From Cryptomeria japonica (Eukaryota; Streptophyta; Pinopsida; Cupressales; Cupressaceae): a stretch of 64,000 nt of DNA. Numbering within the stretch: the first letter of the stretch is position 1; every line of letters begins with the position of its first letter. The stretch lies in the NCBI RefSeq assembly GCF_030272615.1, contig NC_081405.1:647470920-647534919 (forward strand), written 5' to 3'. The notes under the pieces were generated by a model. It had not been told where the DNA came from. It worked only from the letters and a program-made list of their open reading frames with translations, and searched no databases. Shown here piece by piece: positions 1-11,760 of this stretch. Made by a program: the position numbers and the translations under genes.

Positions 1-1466
1 CTATGGACACTGTACAACCCCTAACGACACCATAGGACCCCTTAAGACACCAAATCGTGTCGTTACGGGTCATATTGTGTCCTAAACGTAAGACATAATA
101 TGACCCCTAACGACACGATTTGGTGTCTTAAGGGGTCCTATGTTGTCGTTAGGGGTCGTACGGTGTCCATAGGGGCCATATGGTGTCCCATGAACCCTTG
201 TGAGTTCTTAGTACACCATATGACCCCTAATGACACCATATTGGGTCGCTTTGGGTCATATTGTAGGGAAAATGGGTCATATTGTGTGCTAAGGGGTCCT
301 ATGGTGTCCCAAGACACCATATGACCCCTATGGACACCATACGACCCTTAACGACACCATAGGACCCCTTAAGACACCAAATCATGTCGTTAGGAGTCAT
401 ATTGTGTCTTACGGGGTCGTAGGACATAATATGACCCCTAACAACATGATTTGGTGTCTTAAGGGGTCCTATGGTGTCGTTAGGGGTCCTATGGTGTCCA
501 TAGGGGTCATATGGTGTCCCATGAACCCTTATGACCTCTTAGGACACCCTATGACCCCTAATGATACCATATTGGGTCACTTTGGGTCATATTGTAGGGA
601 AAAGGGGTCATATTGTGTGCTAAGGGGTCCTATGGTGTCCCAAGACACCATATGACCCCTATGGACATCGTATGACCCCTAACGACACCATAGGACCCAT
701 TAAGACACCAAATCATGTCATTAGGGGTCATATTATGTCTTACGAGGTCGTAGGACACAATATGACCCCTAATGACATGATTTGGTGTCTTAAGGGGTCC
801 TATGGTGTCGTTAGGGGTCATACCCTTATGACCTCTTAGGAAACCATATGACCCCTAATGACACCATATTGGGTTGCTTTGGGTCATATTGTAGGGAGAA
901 GGGGTCATATTGTGTCCTAAGGGGTCCTATGGTGTCCCAAGAAACCATATGACCCCTATGGACATTGTACGACCCCTAATGACACCATAGGACCCCTTAA
1001 GACACCAAATCATGTCGTTAGGGGTCATATTGTTTTCTACAACCCCGTAGGACACAATATGACCCCTAACAACATGATTTGGTGGCTTAAGGGGTCCTAT
1101 GGTGTCATTAGTGGTCGTACGGTGTCCATAGGGGTTATATGGTGTCCCATGAACCCTTATGACCTCTTAGGACACCATATGACCCCTAATAACAACATAT
1201 TGGGTCGCTTTGGGTCATATTGTAGGGAAAAGGGGTCATATTGTGTCCTAAGGGGTCCTATGGTGTCCCAAGACACCATATGACCCCTATGGATACCGTA
1301 TGACCCCTAACGATACCATAGGACCCCTTAAGACACCAAATCATGTCTTTAGGGGTCATATTGTGTCTTACGGGGTTGTAGGACACAATATGACCCCTAA
1401 TGACATGATTTGGTGTCTTAAGGGGTCATATGGTGTCATTAGGGGTCGTATGGTGTCCATAGGGGT
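1..1466. repeat. Palindromic 20-mer array with ~325-bp higher-order period
   Basis: The stretch is built from a ~20-bp unit (AGGGGTCATATGGTGTCCTA) and its reverse complement in alternation, so most of it can fold on itself; the core GACACCATATGGTGTC is a perfect palindrome. A larger period shows in the recurring landmark 'gatttggtgtcttaagg' near 117, 439, 778, 1075 and 1407, i.e. about 295-340 bp apart. Short open frames on both strands here are by-products of the repeat, not genes. The array begins outside the window and passes directly into a CT tract at 1467. Confidence 0.9.
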
Positions 1467-1732
1467 CTCTCTCTCTCTCTCTATCTCTCTCTCCCTCTCT
1501 TTCTCTCTTTCTCTCTCTCACTCTCTCCTTCATTCTCTCTCCCTCTCTCCCTCTCCTTCTCTCTTTCTCTCTCTCTCTCTCCTTCCTTCTCTCTCTCTCC
1601 CTCCCTCCCTCCCTCTCTCTCTCTCTAGGGTCTCTCTCTCTCTCCCTCTCTCTCTAGGGTCTCTCTCTCTCTCCTTCCTTCTCTCTCCCTCTCTCTCTCT
1701 CCTTCTCTCTTTCTCTCTCTCACTCTCTCCTT

Positions 1733-1769
<37 letters not shown>

Positions 1770-1808
1770 CATCCCTCTCTCCCTCCCTCTCTCTCTCTCC
1801 TCTCTCTA

Positions 1809-1871
<63 letters not shown>
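1467..1871. repeat. CT-rich microsatellite
   Basis: Nearly pure CT/TC with some TTCC, ending in about 25 uninterrupted CT dinucleotides (1818-1871). Two or three 'ctagggtctctct' interruptions look like remnants of the neighbouring 20-mer array. The Ser/Leu-repeat and Arg/Glu-repeat open frames here are artefacts. Confidence 0.95.
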
Positions 1872-1872
<1 letters not shown>

Positions 1873-1888
1873 AAATATGACTAATAAA

Positions 1889-2047
1889 ATCCGATATCCA
1901 ATTAAATCAGATATCGGATTTCTGCAGTGTGGTAGATTACTAAATAAATGGCGGCAACGGGAATTTTTTTGGGGACCACAAATTTTTGTATTAAAATCGG
2001 ATATCAGATAAAATCCGATATTCGATATCCAATTTTATCTGATATCC
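1889..2047. repeat. Left cluster of ATCGGATATC-type palindromic motifs
   Basis: At least five copies or half-copies of the motif lie in 160 bp: near 1889 (AATCCGATATCC), 1907 (CAGATATCGGATTT), 1993 (AATCGGATATCAG), 2012 (AATCCGATATTCGATATCC) and 2038 (TCTGATATCC). They sit just upstream of the transposase-like gene. By analogy with other DNA transposons they may be subterminal transposase-binding sites or part of a terminal inverted repeat. Confidence 0.6.
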
Positions 2048-2211
2048 TATTTTTGTACAAAAAATCGAGAAAAAAAGGGTGTGTGGGCCATTTTGTAGAT
2101 TCCAATGGCCCACAGTCTGCATATATTCTATTTTCTATCAAGGATCATTGGTTTTTAGACAGCTAGAGACAAATTTGTGCTTTTGGGAGATTCTTAAAGT
2201 GAAAACTTACA

Positions 2212-4301
2212 TTGTCAATCATGAAGGAGCATGTGTGGAGGGAAATGGGGAGTAGTAGTTGTCAGAAGTCTAAATGCAAAAGAAAACTTTCAAATGACCA
2301 AATTGAAGTGTATAGAGAAAGAGATAGAGAATGTCATAGGAGGAGAAGACAAGGTATGTTAAATATTGCTAATGTTACTTCAACTGAAGAGGAAATTGAA
2401 TTTGAAAATGTAGATTTAGAAAGTGAAAATATTGAAAATTTTGAAAATGTTGAAAGTGATAATGAAAATGCTCAACATGTGGAAAATTTTGACATAGGAG
2501 GTGAAAATGTGGAAAACTTTAACGTTGAAGGTGGAATTGCTCAACCAATTGAACCATATGTAACACATAATTACTTTAGAAATGAAGACCCTCTCATGGA
2601 TGAAAGACAAATTCCAAATCCAAGACCTTCAAGAACCCAAAAATGGTTATTTGAAATCGATGAGAACATTATTGGGAATCTTGAAGGCAAGAGGTCAACA
2701 AGAACCGTTCGGTTGTGGGCTACACAACTTTTCAACCAAAATTTTAGCAATAAGACATTGACCGAGCAATGCCAACTCTTTGTTCAATTGCTAAAGATGA
2801 TAAAGATGAGACCATTGCTAAACAAATTGAAGATTCGTATGAACAAGAAGATGGAGAGAAATTCTATTATTGCAATAAATCTATTTGATGCTCTCAATTC
2901 TATTAGAAATAATACCAAATAAAGAGACAAGAGAGCTGCTCGAAGAGTGATTACAACCTCCTTAGTAAACCATCAATTGAGGAAGGCTCATCAAAAGAGA
3001 CAAATTTGTGTTGATTTTAACATAAACCATAAAACTTTGGATAGAGCACTTGCACGAAGACAAAGACTTGACGATCCACTTCAACAAGATACATGAGCAT
3101 TTGGTGGGAGGCTTCCATGTGTTGATCGAAAGTTGACCGATAATGTGAAGGAAGATATTCAACAATTTTGGCACTCTAATTGTAGAGTGTCACCCAATGT
3201 AAAGGACGTTTTGAAATTAAGAATTGGCAACCGAGACCGCACACTGCATCCCAAACATTTCTTGGAATCAAGCCAAACAATGTTGTACAAAAAAATTTGT
3301 GAATTACATCCAACTTTGTAAATATCACAAAGGGCCTTTGAATCTTTGAAACCATTTTATTGTGTTCCTCTTATGAGTTGCAATACCTGTTGTTGCAAGT
3401 ACCATGTGGAGTTTTCAATGTACCATGAACTTTTATGTCATATTCGTTCTATGATGCATACTAATGAGATGTTGCAGGAGTGTGGTGCAATGCTATTTCC
3501 GAGATCATCAAGTGAGTATTGCTGATTTTATTTTGGATTTTAAGGAAATTCTTTTCTACAAGTATGCAAGGCACACCCATAGGTTGGATCAATAGTTCAG
3601 GATGTGTAAGAACTCTTTCTCGATTGGCACTATTGTATTGGTGGTTGATTTTGCAGAGAACTATACATTACAACCATAGAATGAGGTACAGTCTCAGTAC
3701 TACAATTCAGTCCAGATTGCTATTTTTGTTCACATTACATATAGACATGCTCCTGATAGTACAAAAGAGGACAGGAAGATAATCAGGGAGTATCATTTTT
3801 ATATGAGTGATGATAGATCACACTCCTCTGAGTATGTGCAACATTCTTTCGAGAATTTTTTTGAGTTCTTGCATGAGAAAGATATTGCAATTGACCAACA
3901 TATAATATGGTCAGATAACTATATGGGTCAATTCAAGAATGCCTGTATGTTTTATTGGTTGAGTAGAATGCATGTGGAGAGGCATATACCTCATATTTGA
4001 TGTTTTTTTTTAGGCAGGGCATGGGAAGGGAGAGCATGATGGAGCAGGTGCATGTTTGAAGAGAGCTCTAGTTAAGGAGCAATTGAGGATTTTAGGTGCA
4101 AATTTCTTTGATGCACGTTCTATTGTTGATTGGTGTAGTTCAGCATTGTCACATGGAGGTACTCTTGATTCAGTAGTGAGTAGATTCTTTTGGCTGGCTG
4201 AGGAGGGAACAATGGGAGATAGATTGGATTGTCAAACAATTAAATATTCTTCAAAGATGCATTCATTTCTCAGCTCAGATGCAAATACATGGACCATTTA
4301 G
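2212..4301 (+). pseudogene. Decayed DDE-type transposase-like gene, main part
   Basis: The open first section (2212-2922, 236 codons) has a Lys/Arg-rich start and an acidic Glu/Asn-rich repeat. Downstream, in frame pieces broken by stops, follow a segment with FWHSNCRVSPN (about 3170-3200), a cysteine cluster CNTCCCKYHVEF (about 3380-3420), VVDFAENYT (about 3640), SDDRSHSSEYVQ (about 3805-3840), WSDNYMGQFKN (about 3910-3940) and, after a one-base frameshift near 4012, GHGKGEHDGAGACLKRAL (about 4015-4070). The two Asp-containing blocks plus the HGKG..DG..KR block resemble the catalytic core of an RNase-H-fold (DDE) transposase family I recall from mosses, conifers and animals, but I cannot name its superfamily. 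The third catalytic acid is not assigned. Several stops (about 2921, 3094, 3319, 3999) mark it as dead, unless some are spliced out. Confidence 0.6.
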
Positions 4302-4487
4302 ACACAAGCGTTGGCTTGTTTTTGTTAGAGTTGTGTTCGGTGTGATTGGGATCAGTGCGAGTCAAGTGAGTGGGTTGATACGTGGGTTTCCCACTATCTA
4401 ACTCCTTTATCTCAAACAATATCCTTGTCAAACGATGACATGGAAAGTTCACTTGAGTATGATCATCTATTAGATCTTATATAGCCA

Positions 4488-4800
4488 GGACATGTTTTTG
4501 CAGTTGTTGCACCACAAGGGAATGAAGAGAGATCAGAATATTGGTTGGCACGATGTGTACAGGGAAAACAAAAGCTAACACAACTAGTGATAGATGATGA
4601 TGGGTTCACATATCCTACAGGTTTAGTTGTTGTTGTGGGAACTTGGTTGCGAACATACATGATTAGAAAGAATGACATACCTGCATTTGAAGACTATGAG
4701 AGACACAAAACCATTATAATGTATTCACACCTTATTATAGCTACAAATGTCAAGTTGTTGAAGCATCAAGCAAAACTGAAGACCAAAGAGCTATGGATAG
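4488..4800 (+). pseudogene. C-terminal module of the transposase-like gene
   Basis: An open stretch follows the catalytic part in the same orientation. It starts PGHVFAVVAPQGNEERSEYW and continues with a beta-rich pattern (...LARCVQGK..., ...DDDGFTYPTG..., VVVVGTWL). The alternation of aromatic and beta-branched residues recalls BAH-like or other chromatin-reader folds, but that is only an impression. It reads as the next coding portion of the 2212-4301 gene, separated from it by a stop just before 4491. Confidence 0.4.
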
Positions 4801-4934
4801 TGACTATATTGATCATGAAGCAATATTGGATACTCTTAAACAAAGAGATGACCCTTCAGGAACACTTGAGTAGTAGGTCTTTAATGGTGCCTTATTTTTT
4901 TATCATGCATTTTATTTCAAACATTGATCATTAA

Positions 4935-5400
4935 ACCTTAATGTTCATGTTTGTTATGTGTATATTAAGGTTGTGTTCAAAATGCAGGTCTATTGATGAA
5001 CGTTTTTTTTTGGCAATACGGTTTTTGCATGACATAGGGAGTACACTCGATATAATTGGAGGGGACGTATTTTTGCAACATGACTTATTATCATGCATTT
5101 GATGAGCTTTACAATTTTTGTTATTAGACAACACTATTTGATAATTTCTTATGATATAATTATTGCATAACCTTTATGCTCATGAAGGTCTTTTTTGCTG
5201 ATATACAATAGTATCATATTACAATTTTTTCGTCAACATAGTGGGTTCTATTGATATAATTCGAAGAGATATATTTTTATGGTATATAATCCCACCTTTT
5301 CATTTATTATCATGCATTTCAGTTGAAGTGATTATCATAAATCCTTTATGTTCATCCATGCATTTTATGTGTAGACTAACAATTCTTAAAAATATAGGTT
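4935..5400. other. AT-rich stretch between exons, no gene seen
   Basis: AT-rich DNA with a repeated 'tttatgttcatg'-like phrase (near 4937, 5175, 5347) and 'ttatcatgcattt' (near 5086, 5307). It could be intron sequence of the transposase-like gene. No coding signal was found. Confidence 0.5.
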
Positions 5401-5479
5401 CATGCTAGATCATTCGTCGTTGACAAGACCCTCTCTTGGTGATGGTACATATTCCTTTGTGCATAAATGAGATTAAATT

Positions 5480-5820
5480 GTGGGTCTTGTCATTGTTTAT
5501 TATCATGAAGATGATTCAAATGCATGTGGCCAGGACACATCTGCAGTGGATCAAATTGTCATGATAGATGATCTATTGAATCACACATTTGACATTGATA
5601 GTCAGGTAAATAGGTTAATGTTGGGCCTTCAACATCAACACCTACTAGTGAAGGTGGTCATCGAACTTTCACTCAGGTAACCTTGTCTATTTTTATTCAT
5701 TAATGGTTTATAAAATAAAGTCAATTAGATTTTGGCAATTGAATAACATTGTTTCATTTTCAGACACTGACATCAGATGCACCTAATATTCTCTCCACAA
5801 TGGAGCATGGTGTTCTCTAG
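5480..5820 (+). pseudogene. Possible terminal exons of the transposase-like gene
   Basis: An acidic open stretch from 5480 (VIVYYHEDDSNACGQDTSAV...) is followed by a Ser/Thr-rich run ending GGHRTFTQ at 5676. A GT donor at 5677 and a TTTTCAG acceptor at 5757-5763 would splice, in phase, to a last exon 5764-5820 (TLTSDAPNILSTMEHGVL, stop at 5818). The reading frame shifts once between the two parts of the first exon. The gene is probably the same one that starts at 2212; transcript evidence would be needed to confirm the join. Confidence 0.4.
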
Positions 5821-6695
5821 CAGTAGCATCTTTGATGCTTTTGATAGTAGTATGATTCAGATTAGTAAATTTGTAATTTGATTATTCCTACAAGGCTTTG
5901 CAACTTCAGATTGTGAGTGTGCCCCTGTTACAAATGAATTGTACTTTAATCAACATAGATGGTCTATGATGGCTTTTTTGTAAGACTATATGGTTTTATT
6001 ACATATATTGTACTTTAATTGACATATAACAATATCCAAGTGGTGGTTGGCATGAGCTTGAATATGGTAAGTTGTATGCATCTTGAAGTTGAATATGATA
6101 TGTTGTATACATCTAGAAGTTAAAATTTGACTAGACTTTGTCAGTATTTGATGAATCATAAATGTCATTTCATTATTATTCTTGTGAGTGTGAGGTGTAG
6201 GAATAAATATCAGTTACTTTGAAAGTCATTGATGGTTGTCCTGATATGATAACCACTAGATGGTTGTGCCTTATGAAGAAAAGTTGAACAGATAATAACT
6301 AATTGAGAACATCAATTCAAATCCATAATATAGAGTATGGTAATAACAGATCTTTGTATATTAATTTTTTGTAATAATGAAATAGGTGCAACTGTATTGA
6401 GATAAAATGAAGCTTTTCTCTCATATGAAGATGTCACATTGGCAAATTGGTCTTTATTATAGTACACAAGACATAAGTAAAATCAAAACGCTCTCGTCAA
6501 ATCCTTCCAAATTCTATGTTAACTTGTGACTCATTAGTGTATGCTGGGAGAGGGAAGTGTGTGTGGCTTCAAGGTACAATTTTGGACTTGAACCATATTG
6601 CATAAATCTCAAGGCTTCACCTTGATTATCATTAAAGGTTTTTGATTGTTTACAAAATATCCCTTCATATCCCTTCATGGATGTCACATGCGTAC
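5821..6695. other. AT-rich spacer, no gene seen
   Basis: AT-rich DNA between the end of the + strand gene and the 359-bp satellite. A short phrase 'ttgaatatggtaagttgta/tatgttgta' is repeated near 6060 and 6090. No gene or other structure is visible. Confidence 0.5.
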
Positions 6696-8745
6696 AGTAT
6701 GACCCCGAGCATTGAATCGTGTGGGGGGGCAAAATAGGAGAATACGTAGGGTAATAATGCTTGAATGGACATGTTGGAGCCGATAGTTCATCATCGCGAT
6801 GAGCAGATTGATAAATCGGCCACGCGACAACATTCCATTGAGTGAGACTGACAATTTTTTCACCAACCAAAAAATTGCTACCCTAATAAAACCATAGGGC
6901 AACTTGAAAAACCGAGATAGGCTTTTGTAGGGACCCCTCTCATGGCCCCGTAGGTTCAAATGGACCATTCACAGGTGCCACAAATTCTGAGTTAGGGCCT
7001 GTCAAAGTTTGACAATTTTGAGCACTTATGGTGCTCAAGGGACGATGCCGATAGGGTATGACCCCGAGTGTCGGATCGAGTGGGGGGGAAAAATAGGAGC
7101 ATGCGTAGGGTAATAATGCCTAACTAGACATGTCAGAGCTGATGGTTCATCATCACGACAAGAAGAACGAGAAATCGGCCACGCGACAACATTTGATTGA
7201 GTGAGACTGACTATTTTTCATCAACCGAAAAATTGCTGCCATAATAAAATCGTAGGGCAACATGAAAAACCGAGATAGGCTTTTGTAGGGACCCCTCTCA
7301 TGGCCCCGTAAGTTCAAATAGATCATTTTTAGGTGCCATGGATTCTGAGTTAGGGATCGTCAAAGTTTGACAATTTTGAGCACTTAGGGCGCTCAAGGGA
7401 CGACACCGGTAGGGTATGATCCCGAGCGTCGGATCGAGTGGGGGGGGAAAATAGGAGCATGTGTAGGGTAATAATTCCTAAATCGGCATGTTAGAGCTAA
7501 CGGTTCATCATCGCGATGAGCAGAACGAGAAATTGGCCATGCAACAACATTCCATTGAGTGAGACTGACGATTTTTTTGCCAACCAAAAATTTGCTGCCC
7601 TAATAAAACCGTAAGGCAACTTGAAAAACTGAGATAGGCTTTTGTAGGGACCCCTCTCTTGGCCCCGTAGGTTGAAATGGATCATTCGCAGGTGCCACAG
7701 ATTCTGAGTTAGGGCCCGTCAAAGTTTGACAATTTTGAGCACTTACGACGCTCAAGGGATGACGCCGGTAGGGTATGACCCCGAGCGTCGGATCGAGTGG
7801 GGGGGGGAAAGTAGGAGCATGCATAGGGTAATAATGCCTAAATATACATGTTAGAGCTGACAGTTCGTCATCGCGATGAGCAAAATGAGAAATCGGCCAT
7901 GCGACAACATTCCATTGATTGAGATTGACGATTTTTTTGCCAATTGAAAAATTGCTGCCCTAATAAAACCGTAGGGAAACTTGAAAAAATGAGATAGGAT
8001 TTTGTAGGGACACCTCTTTTAGCCCCGTAGGTTCAAATGGATTGTTCGTAGGTGCCACAGATTCTGAGTTAGGGCCCGTCAAAGTTTGACAATTTTGAGC
8101 ACTTAGGGCACTCAAGGGATGACGCCGATAGGGTATGACCCCGAGCGTCAGATCGAGTTGGGGGGAAAAATAGGAGCATGTGTAGGGTAATAATGCCTAA
8201 CTAGACATGTTGGAGGTGATAGTTCATCATCACAATGAGAAGAATGAGAAATTGACCATGCAACAACATTCGATTGAGTGAGACTGACTATTTTTTCACC
8301 AACCGAAAAATTGCTGCCCTAATAAAACTGTAAGGCAACTTGAAAAAATGAGATAGGATTTTGTAGGGACCCCTCTCATGGCCCTATAGGTTCAAATGGA
8401 TCATTCATAGGTACCATGGATTCTAAGTTAGGGCCCATCAAAGTTTGACAATTTTGAATAATTAGGGCGCTCAAGGGACGATGCCAGTAGGGTATGACCC
8501 AGAGCATTGGATCGAGTTGGGGGGAAAAATAGGAGAATGCGTAGGGTAATAATGCCTAAATAGACATGTCGGAGCTGATGGTCCATCATCACAACGAGCA
8601 GAACGAGAAATCGGCCACGCGACAACATTCAATTGAGTGAGACTAACAATTTTTTCGCCAACCAAAAAATTGCTGCCCTAATAAAACCCCAAGCGTTCGA
8701 CCAAGGTGGGGGGAAAAATAGGACCATGCATAGGGTAATAATGAA
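6696..8745. repeat. 359-bp tandem satellite, about 5.6 copies
   Basis: The landmark 'gggtatgaccc' (first copy 'agtatgaccc') recurs near 6696, 7054, 7413, 7771, 8131 and 8490, giving a period of about 356-362 bp; the last copy is truncated and rearranged near 8690. Each unit contains a G-run (gtggggggg), a phrase 'gacaacattccattgagtga', 'ttgtagggacccctctc' and 'cgtcaaagtttgacaatttt', the latter holding a small palindrome (TCAAAGTTTGA). Minus-strand open frames recur in each copy but have no codon-like conservation that I can see, and they carry stops in different places, so they are not called as genes. Confidence 0.9.
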
Positions 8746-8960
8746 TTTTATCAAGTATTTTTCATTACATGAATTGTATTGTATTGTTCATTCATTGTAT
8801 TGTTCATTGAATGAATTGTATTGTATTGTTGATTAAATGAATTGTATTGTTCATTAAATGAATTGTATTGTATTGTTCATTAAATGAATTATATTGTTCA
8901 TTATAAAAACAACAGTTACGATGAAATGAAATGAATTGTAGTGTTCATTAAATAGCCATT
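8746..8960. repeat. Short AT-rich tandem repeat (TGAATTGTATTGT units)
   Basis: Repeats of 'gaattgtattgt' and 'attgttcatt' with variable spacing run from about 8757 to 8955, directly after the 359-bp satellite. It may have grown by slippage from the satellite border. Confidence 0.8.
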
Positions 8961-9221
8961 ATTAGCCATTGCTAATTATTGGAATGAAGATTAAAGATTT
9001 CCATGATAACACCACGAACAGATGAGCAACAATTTATATGATCGAATATCAACTTCTGTATATATAAAAATGTCGAATGATTACAAATGTATGTCCATAC
9101 ACAAATATGACATAAACGCCAACTGAAACAATATGTATGTCTAAATACGTGAATGTATGTCCATATACAAAATATACATGCCAACTAGACATGTAAGCAT
9201 CCCAAAACTATCTATAACATC

Positions 9222-11147
9222 CTAAGCTGCTAATGGATCATCAAAATCGATCCTCTTCGCTGCATTGCTCATCTCTGAAGGATCCTGCATAAGAAAAACA
9301 AACCACGATTAATATTAGTTATATTTTATAATTCACATTCGAAAAGTTAACATAAAAATGAACTATATAATTGAACTATTCATTTTTACCTCATCTCCAC
9401 ATTTTCTCTTCAACTTTGCAGGACTCTTGATGTATGTCTTTGGTAGAGGAGGTATATTTTGAATATTTTGATACACAACCTACATATGTTCAGAAACACG
9501 ACATTGATACAAGTTAGCATATAATTGTCACTGATAATAACAAACTATATCTAATAATCAAATAATAAAATAAACACACATCTACTCGAGGCATCTCTTC
9601 TTCTTCTTTAGGTATACTGGGTGTAGTCATCAATGATGTGAAGCCAAGAGTTCTCTGTATATATACACAACAAGTATATGAAACTATCAATCTATGTCTA
9701 GACATGTATAATCACTATAAGTTATTTAAACTATTCATTCAATCATATTTGCATTCAATTACCTTTCCCTTGTCTCCAATTGCACTACCAGATCCTAAAT
9801 CACACTGCACCGCACTCGTGCTGCTTGTGCCCTACAAGAGTAAAATAAGATATGCATGCAAGTTACTACATAATCTAATTAATACAAATATAAATAATGA
9901 GCATGTATGTACAATAAAATACAAATGAATAGGTGCAATAATAAATGTACCATCAAGCTATCAAGGCCAAATGAAATGGCTGACAAGGTGCCCTCCTGAA
10001 TCTGTCTCAACTCATCTTCGGTCATTAACTGTTAAATAGATCATGTAAATAATTAGTACTTAATATTATCTAATTTATAAATATTTAATTAAAATATAAC
10101 ATGAACTATGAAAACACAAATCTTACCAATACATCATCAATATATGATGACGGTGCCTCCTCGAGTCTAGCATGTGAGGACTCCCTAGGATATCCTCCAG
10201 TTTGTGTAATAACATCTGGTGCATCATGCATCTCATGCACCTCATAATCTACACTGCCCACAGGAGGATCAACGGGCTATCCAACTGGACCAAAGCATAC
10301 GTGCCCACACATGACACAACTATGGGCATGCATATGTGTGGAGCCGAGGATGATGTGTCACCAGCACCGGATGCACCGCTACCATCAAGAGTAGGTTGAG
10401 CTATTGACGTAGCCTAAGAAACCAAAAGGCTACTCAAAAAGTGAATAGTCGATATGGTCCGTGAAGCCGCCTCACAAATGATATCAAGATGCTGAACTAT
10501 AGGTGGGGGATCAACAGGAGGAGGGGGGCATATGGGCCCTGGACTACTTGGACTGCCCCAGGTCTATTTTGGGGCATACCTAAACCTACACCCTAGAAAG
10601 GTTGGATGTCAAAGTAGTTCACATGTTTGCGTAAAACAAACTCAGCATACAATTTTTTTATGAAATAGAAGGGGATATCAAGATTGTTGTTGGGTGGTTT
10701 GTCGAAAACCATCCACCAATGATCCCAAAATTTTTTCACAATCCCATCATTTGTGCACCATTTGATAGAAAGTTTTGTTTTTTGGGGATCTACAAGCTGA
10801 CTAGTACGGGGATTGACAAACAATGAGGCGATTTCGGCTTTGGATATCTCAAGATCCTTGATATCCTTATACGACAAGCCATCTGCATATTTTTCCTTCA
10901 TAGAATCTCGCCACCAAAGGGCGACATCGTGCTCCTCAGTCATGGTTTCCATACTTTTTATGATCAACGTGAGAGGATCAAACAATGGTTGTAGAGGAGG
11001 GATCCTACGATATACTTTTGCAATCCCCCTCAATTCATTCAAATTTTGTGCAATCAAATCTTGAATTGAGGGGGGGTTTGGCAAATGAGGGTTTGGTTGT
11101 TGCAGTTGTGGTTGTGGTTGGTCAGTGTTTTCATTGTTATCCCCCAT
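9222..11147 (-). pseudogene. Multi-exon gene of unknown function, probably transposon-borne
   Basis: I do not recognise this protein. Starting at ATG 11147 (an upstream in-frame ATG exists at 11189), the first exon runs to a GT donor at 10125-10126 (exon 11147-10127). It opens with a Gln/Pro-rich segment, then a ~150-residue globular-looking part (KWCTNDGIVKKFWDHWWMVF) ending YFDIQPF. After that it is Pro/Ser-rich, with stops at about 10593 and 10415 and one frameshift near 10520. Five short exons follow, all phase 0 with GT/AG borders on the minus strand: 10028-9951 (26 codons), 9831-9763 (23), 9654-9586 (23), 9479-9390 (30) and 9284-9222 (20 plus stop). Their peptides are acidic, then Lys-rich (KSPAKLKRKC, AAKRIDFDDPLAA), suggesting a nuclear protein. 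The clean exon chain argues for recent function; the stops in exon 1 argue for recent loss. It converges on the transposase-like gene. Confidence 0.6.
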
Positions 11148-11365
11148 TTTCAACCTAATTGAATGTAAACAATTAAATTTAGTTAACAAATTTAAACAAT
11201 TAGGTATTTGATTTAAAAAAACCTAGTTTTCATGAAAAAAACCATATTTTCAATGAAAAATCAAATAAACATTAACAAAAAATACAAAAAATGAATGAAA
11301 ATGATTCAAAATGATAAAATTCTTACCTCTAAATCAATTTTTTTGCAATTTTTTGTCAAAAGACC

Positions 11366-11760
11366 GGATATCGGATGGAGCGGATATCGGATTTTGATGA
11401 ATTCGCGTGACCCGTGAGTTAAAAATGACTCACGAGACTATCACTGTCGAAATATAAAAGTCTCAGAAAATCAGATATCCGATTTCTATACTTAAATTAT
11501 TTTTAAATAACACATATAATATAATAATATATTATTATATTATATAATACGTATTGTATTATATTATATATATTATAATATATAATATAATATAATATAA
11601 TATAATATTATATTATATTATATATAATAAAATATTGTATTATATAATACGTATTGTATTATATTATATATATTATAATATAATACAATATTGTATTATA
11701 TTATACATAATATAAGATAAATAAAAATCGGATATCCGATTTCTTGGATATCCGATTTGC
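11366..11760. repeat. Right cluster of ATCGGATATC-type palindromic motifs
   Basis: Copies lie at about 11366 (GGATATCGGAT), 11381 (GGATATCGGATTTT), 11468 (AATCAGATATCCGATTT), 11726 (AATCGGATATCCGATTT, almost a perfect palindrome) and 11745 (GGATATCCGATTT). They mirror the cluster at 1889-2047. They sit in the upstream region of the minus-strand gene, so each gene in the element starts next to a motif cluster. Confidence 0.6.
11515..11715. repeat. TATAATA low-complexity palindromic tract
   Basis: An almost pure A/T stretch of TATAATA and TATTATA repeats containing long inverted repeats (such as 'aatacgtattgtattatat', twice). It lies between two groups of the GATATC motifs. Confidence 0.85.

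Noticed and set aside
1-1466. CRISPR-like array of regularly spaced repeats
   Set aside because: The repeats are directly adjacent, inverted and degenerate, without unique spacers, in plant-type DNA full of retrotransposons.
1300-1884. Long Ser/Leu-rich open frame (194 codons) and its Arg/Glu-rich antisense
   Set aside because: Produced by the CT microsatellite: (CT)n has no stop in its frames. There is no coding signal beyond the repeat.
6514-8665. Repeated minus-strand open frames (up to 118 codons) in the 359-bp satellite
   Set aside because: They recur because the unit recurs, change length between copies, and show no recognisable protein motif.
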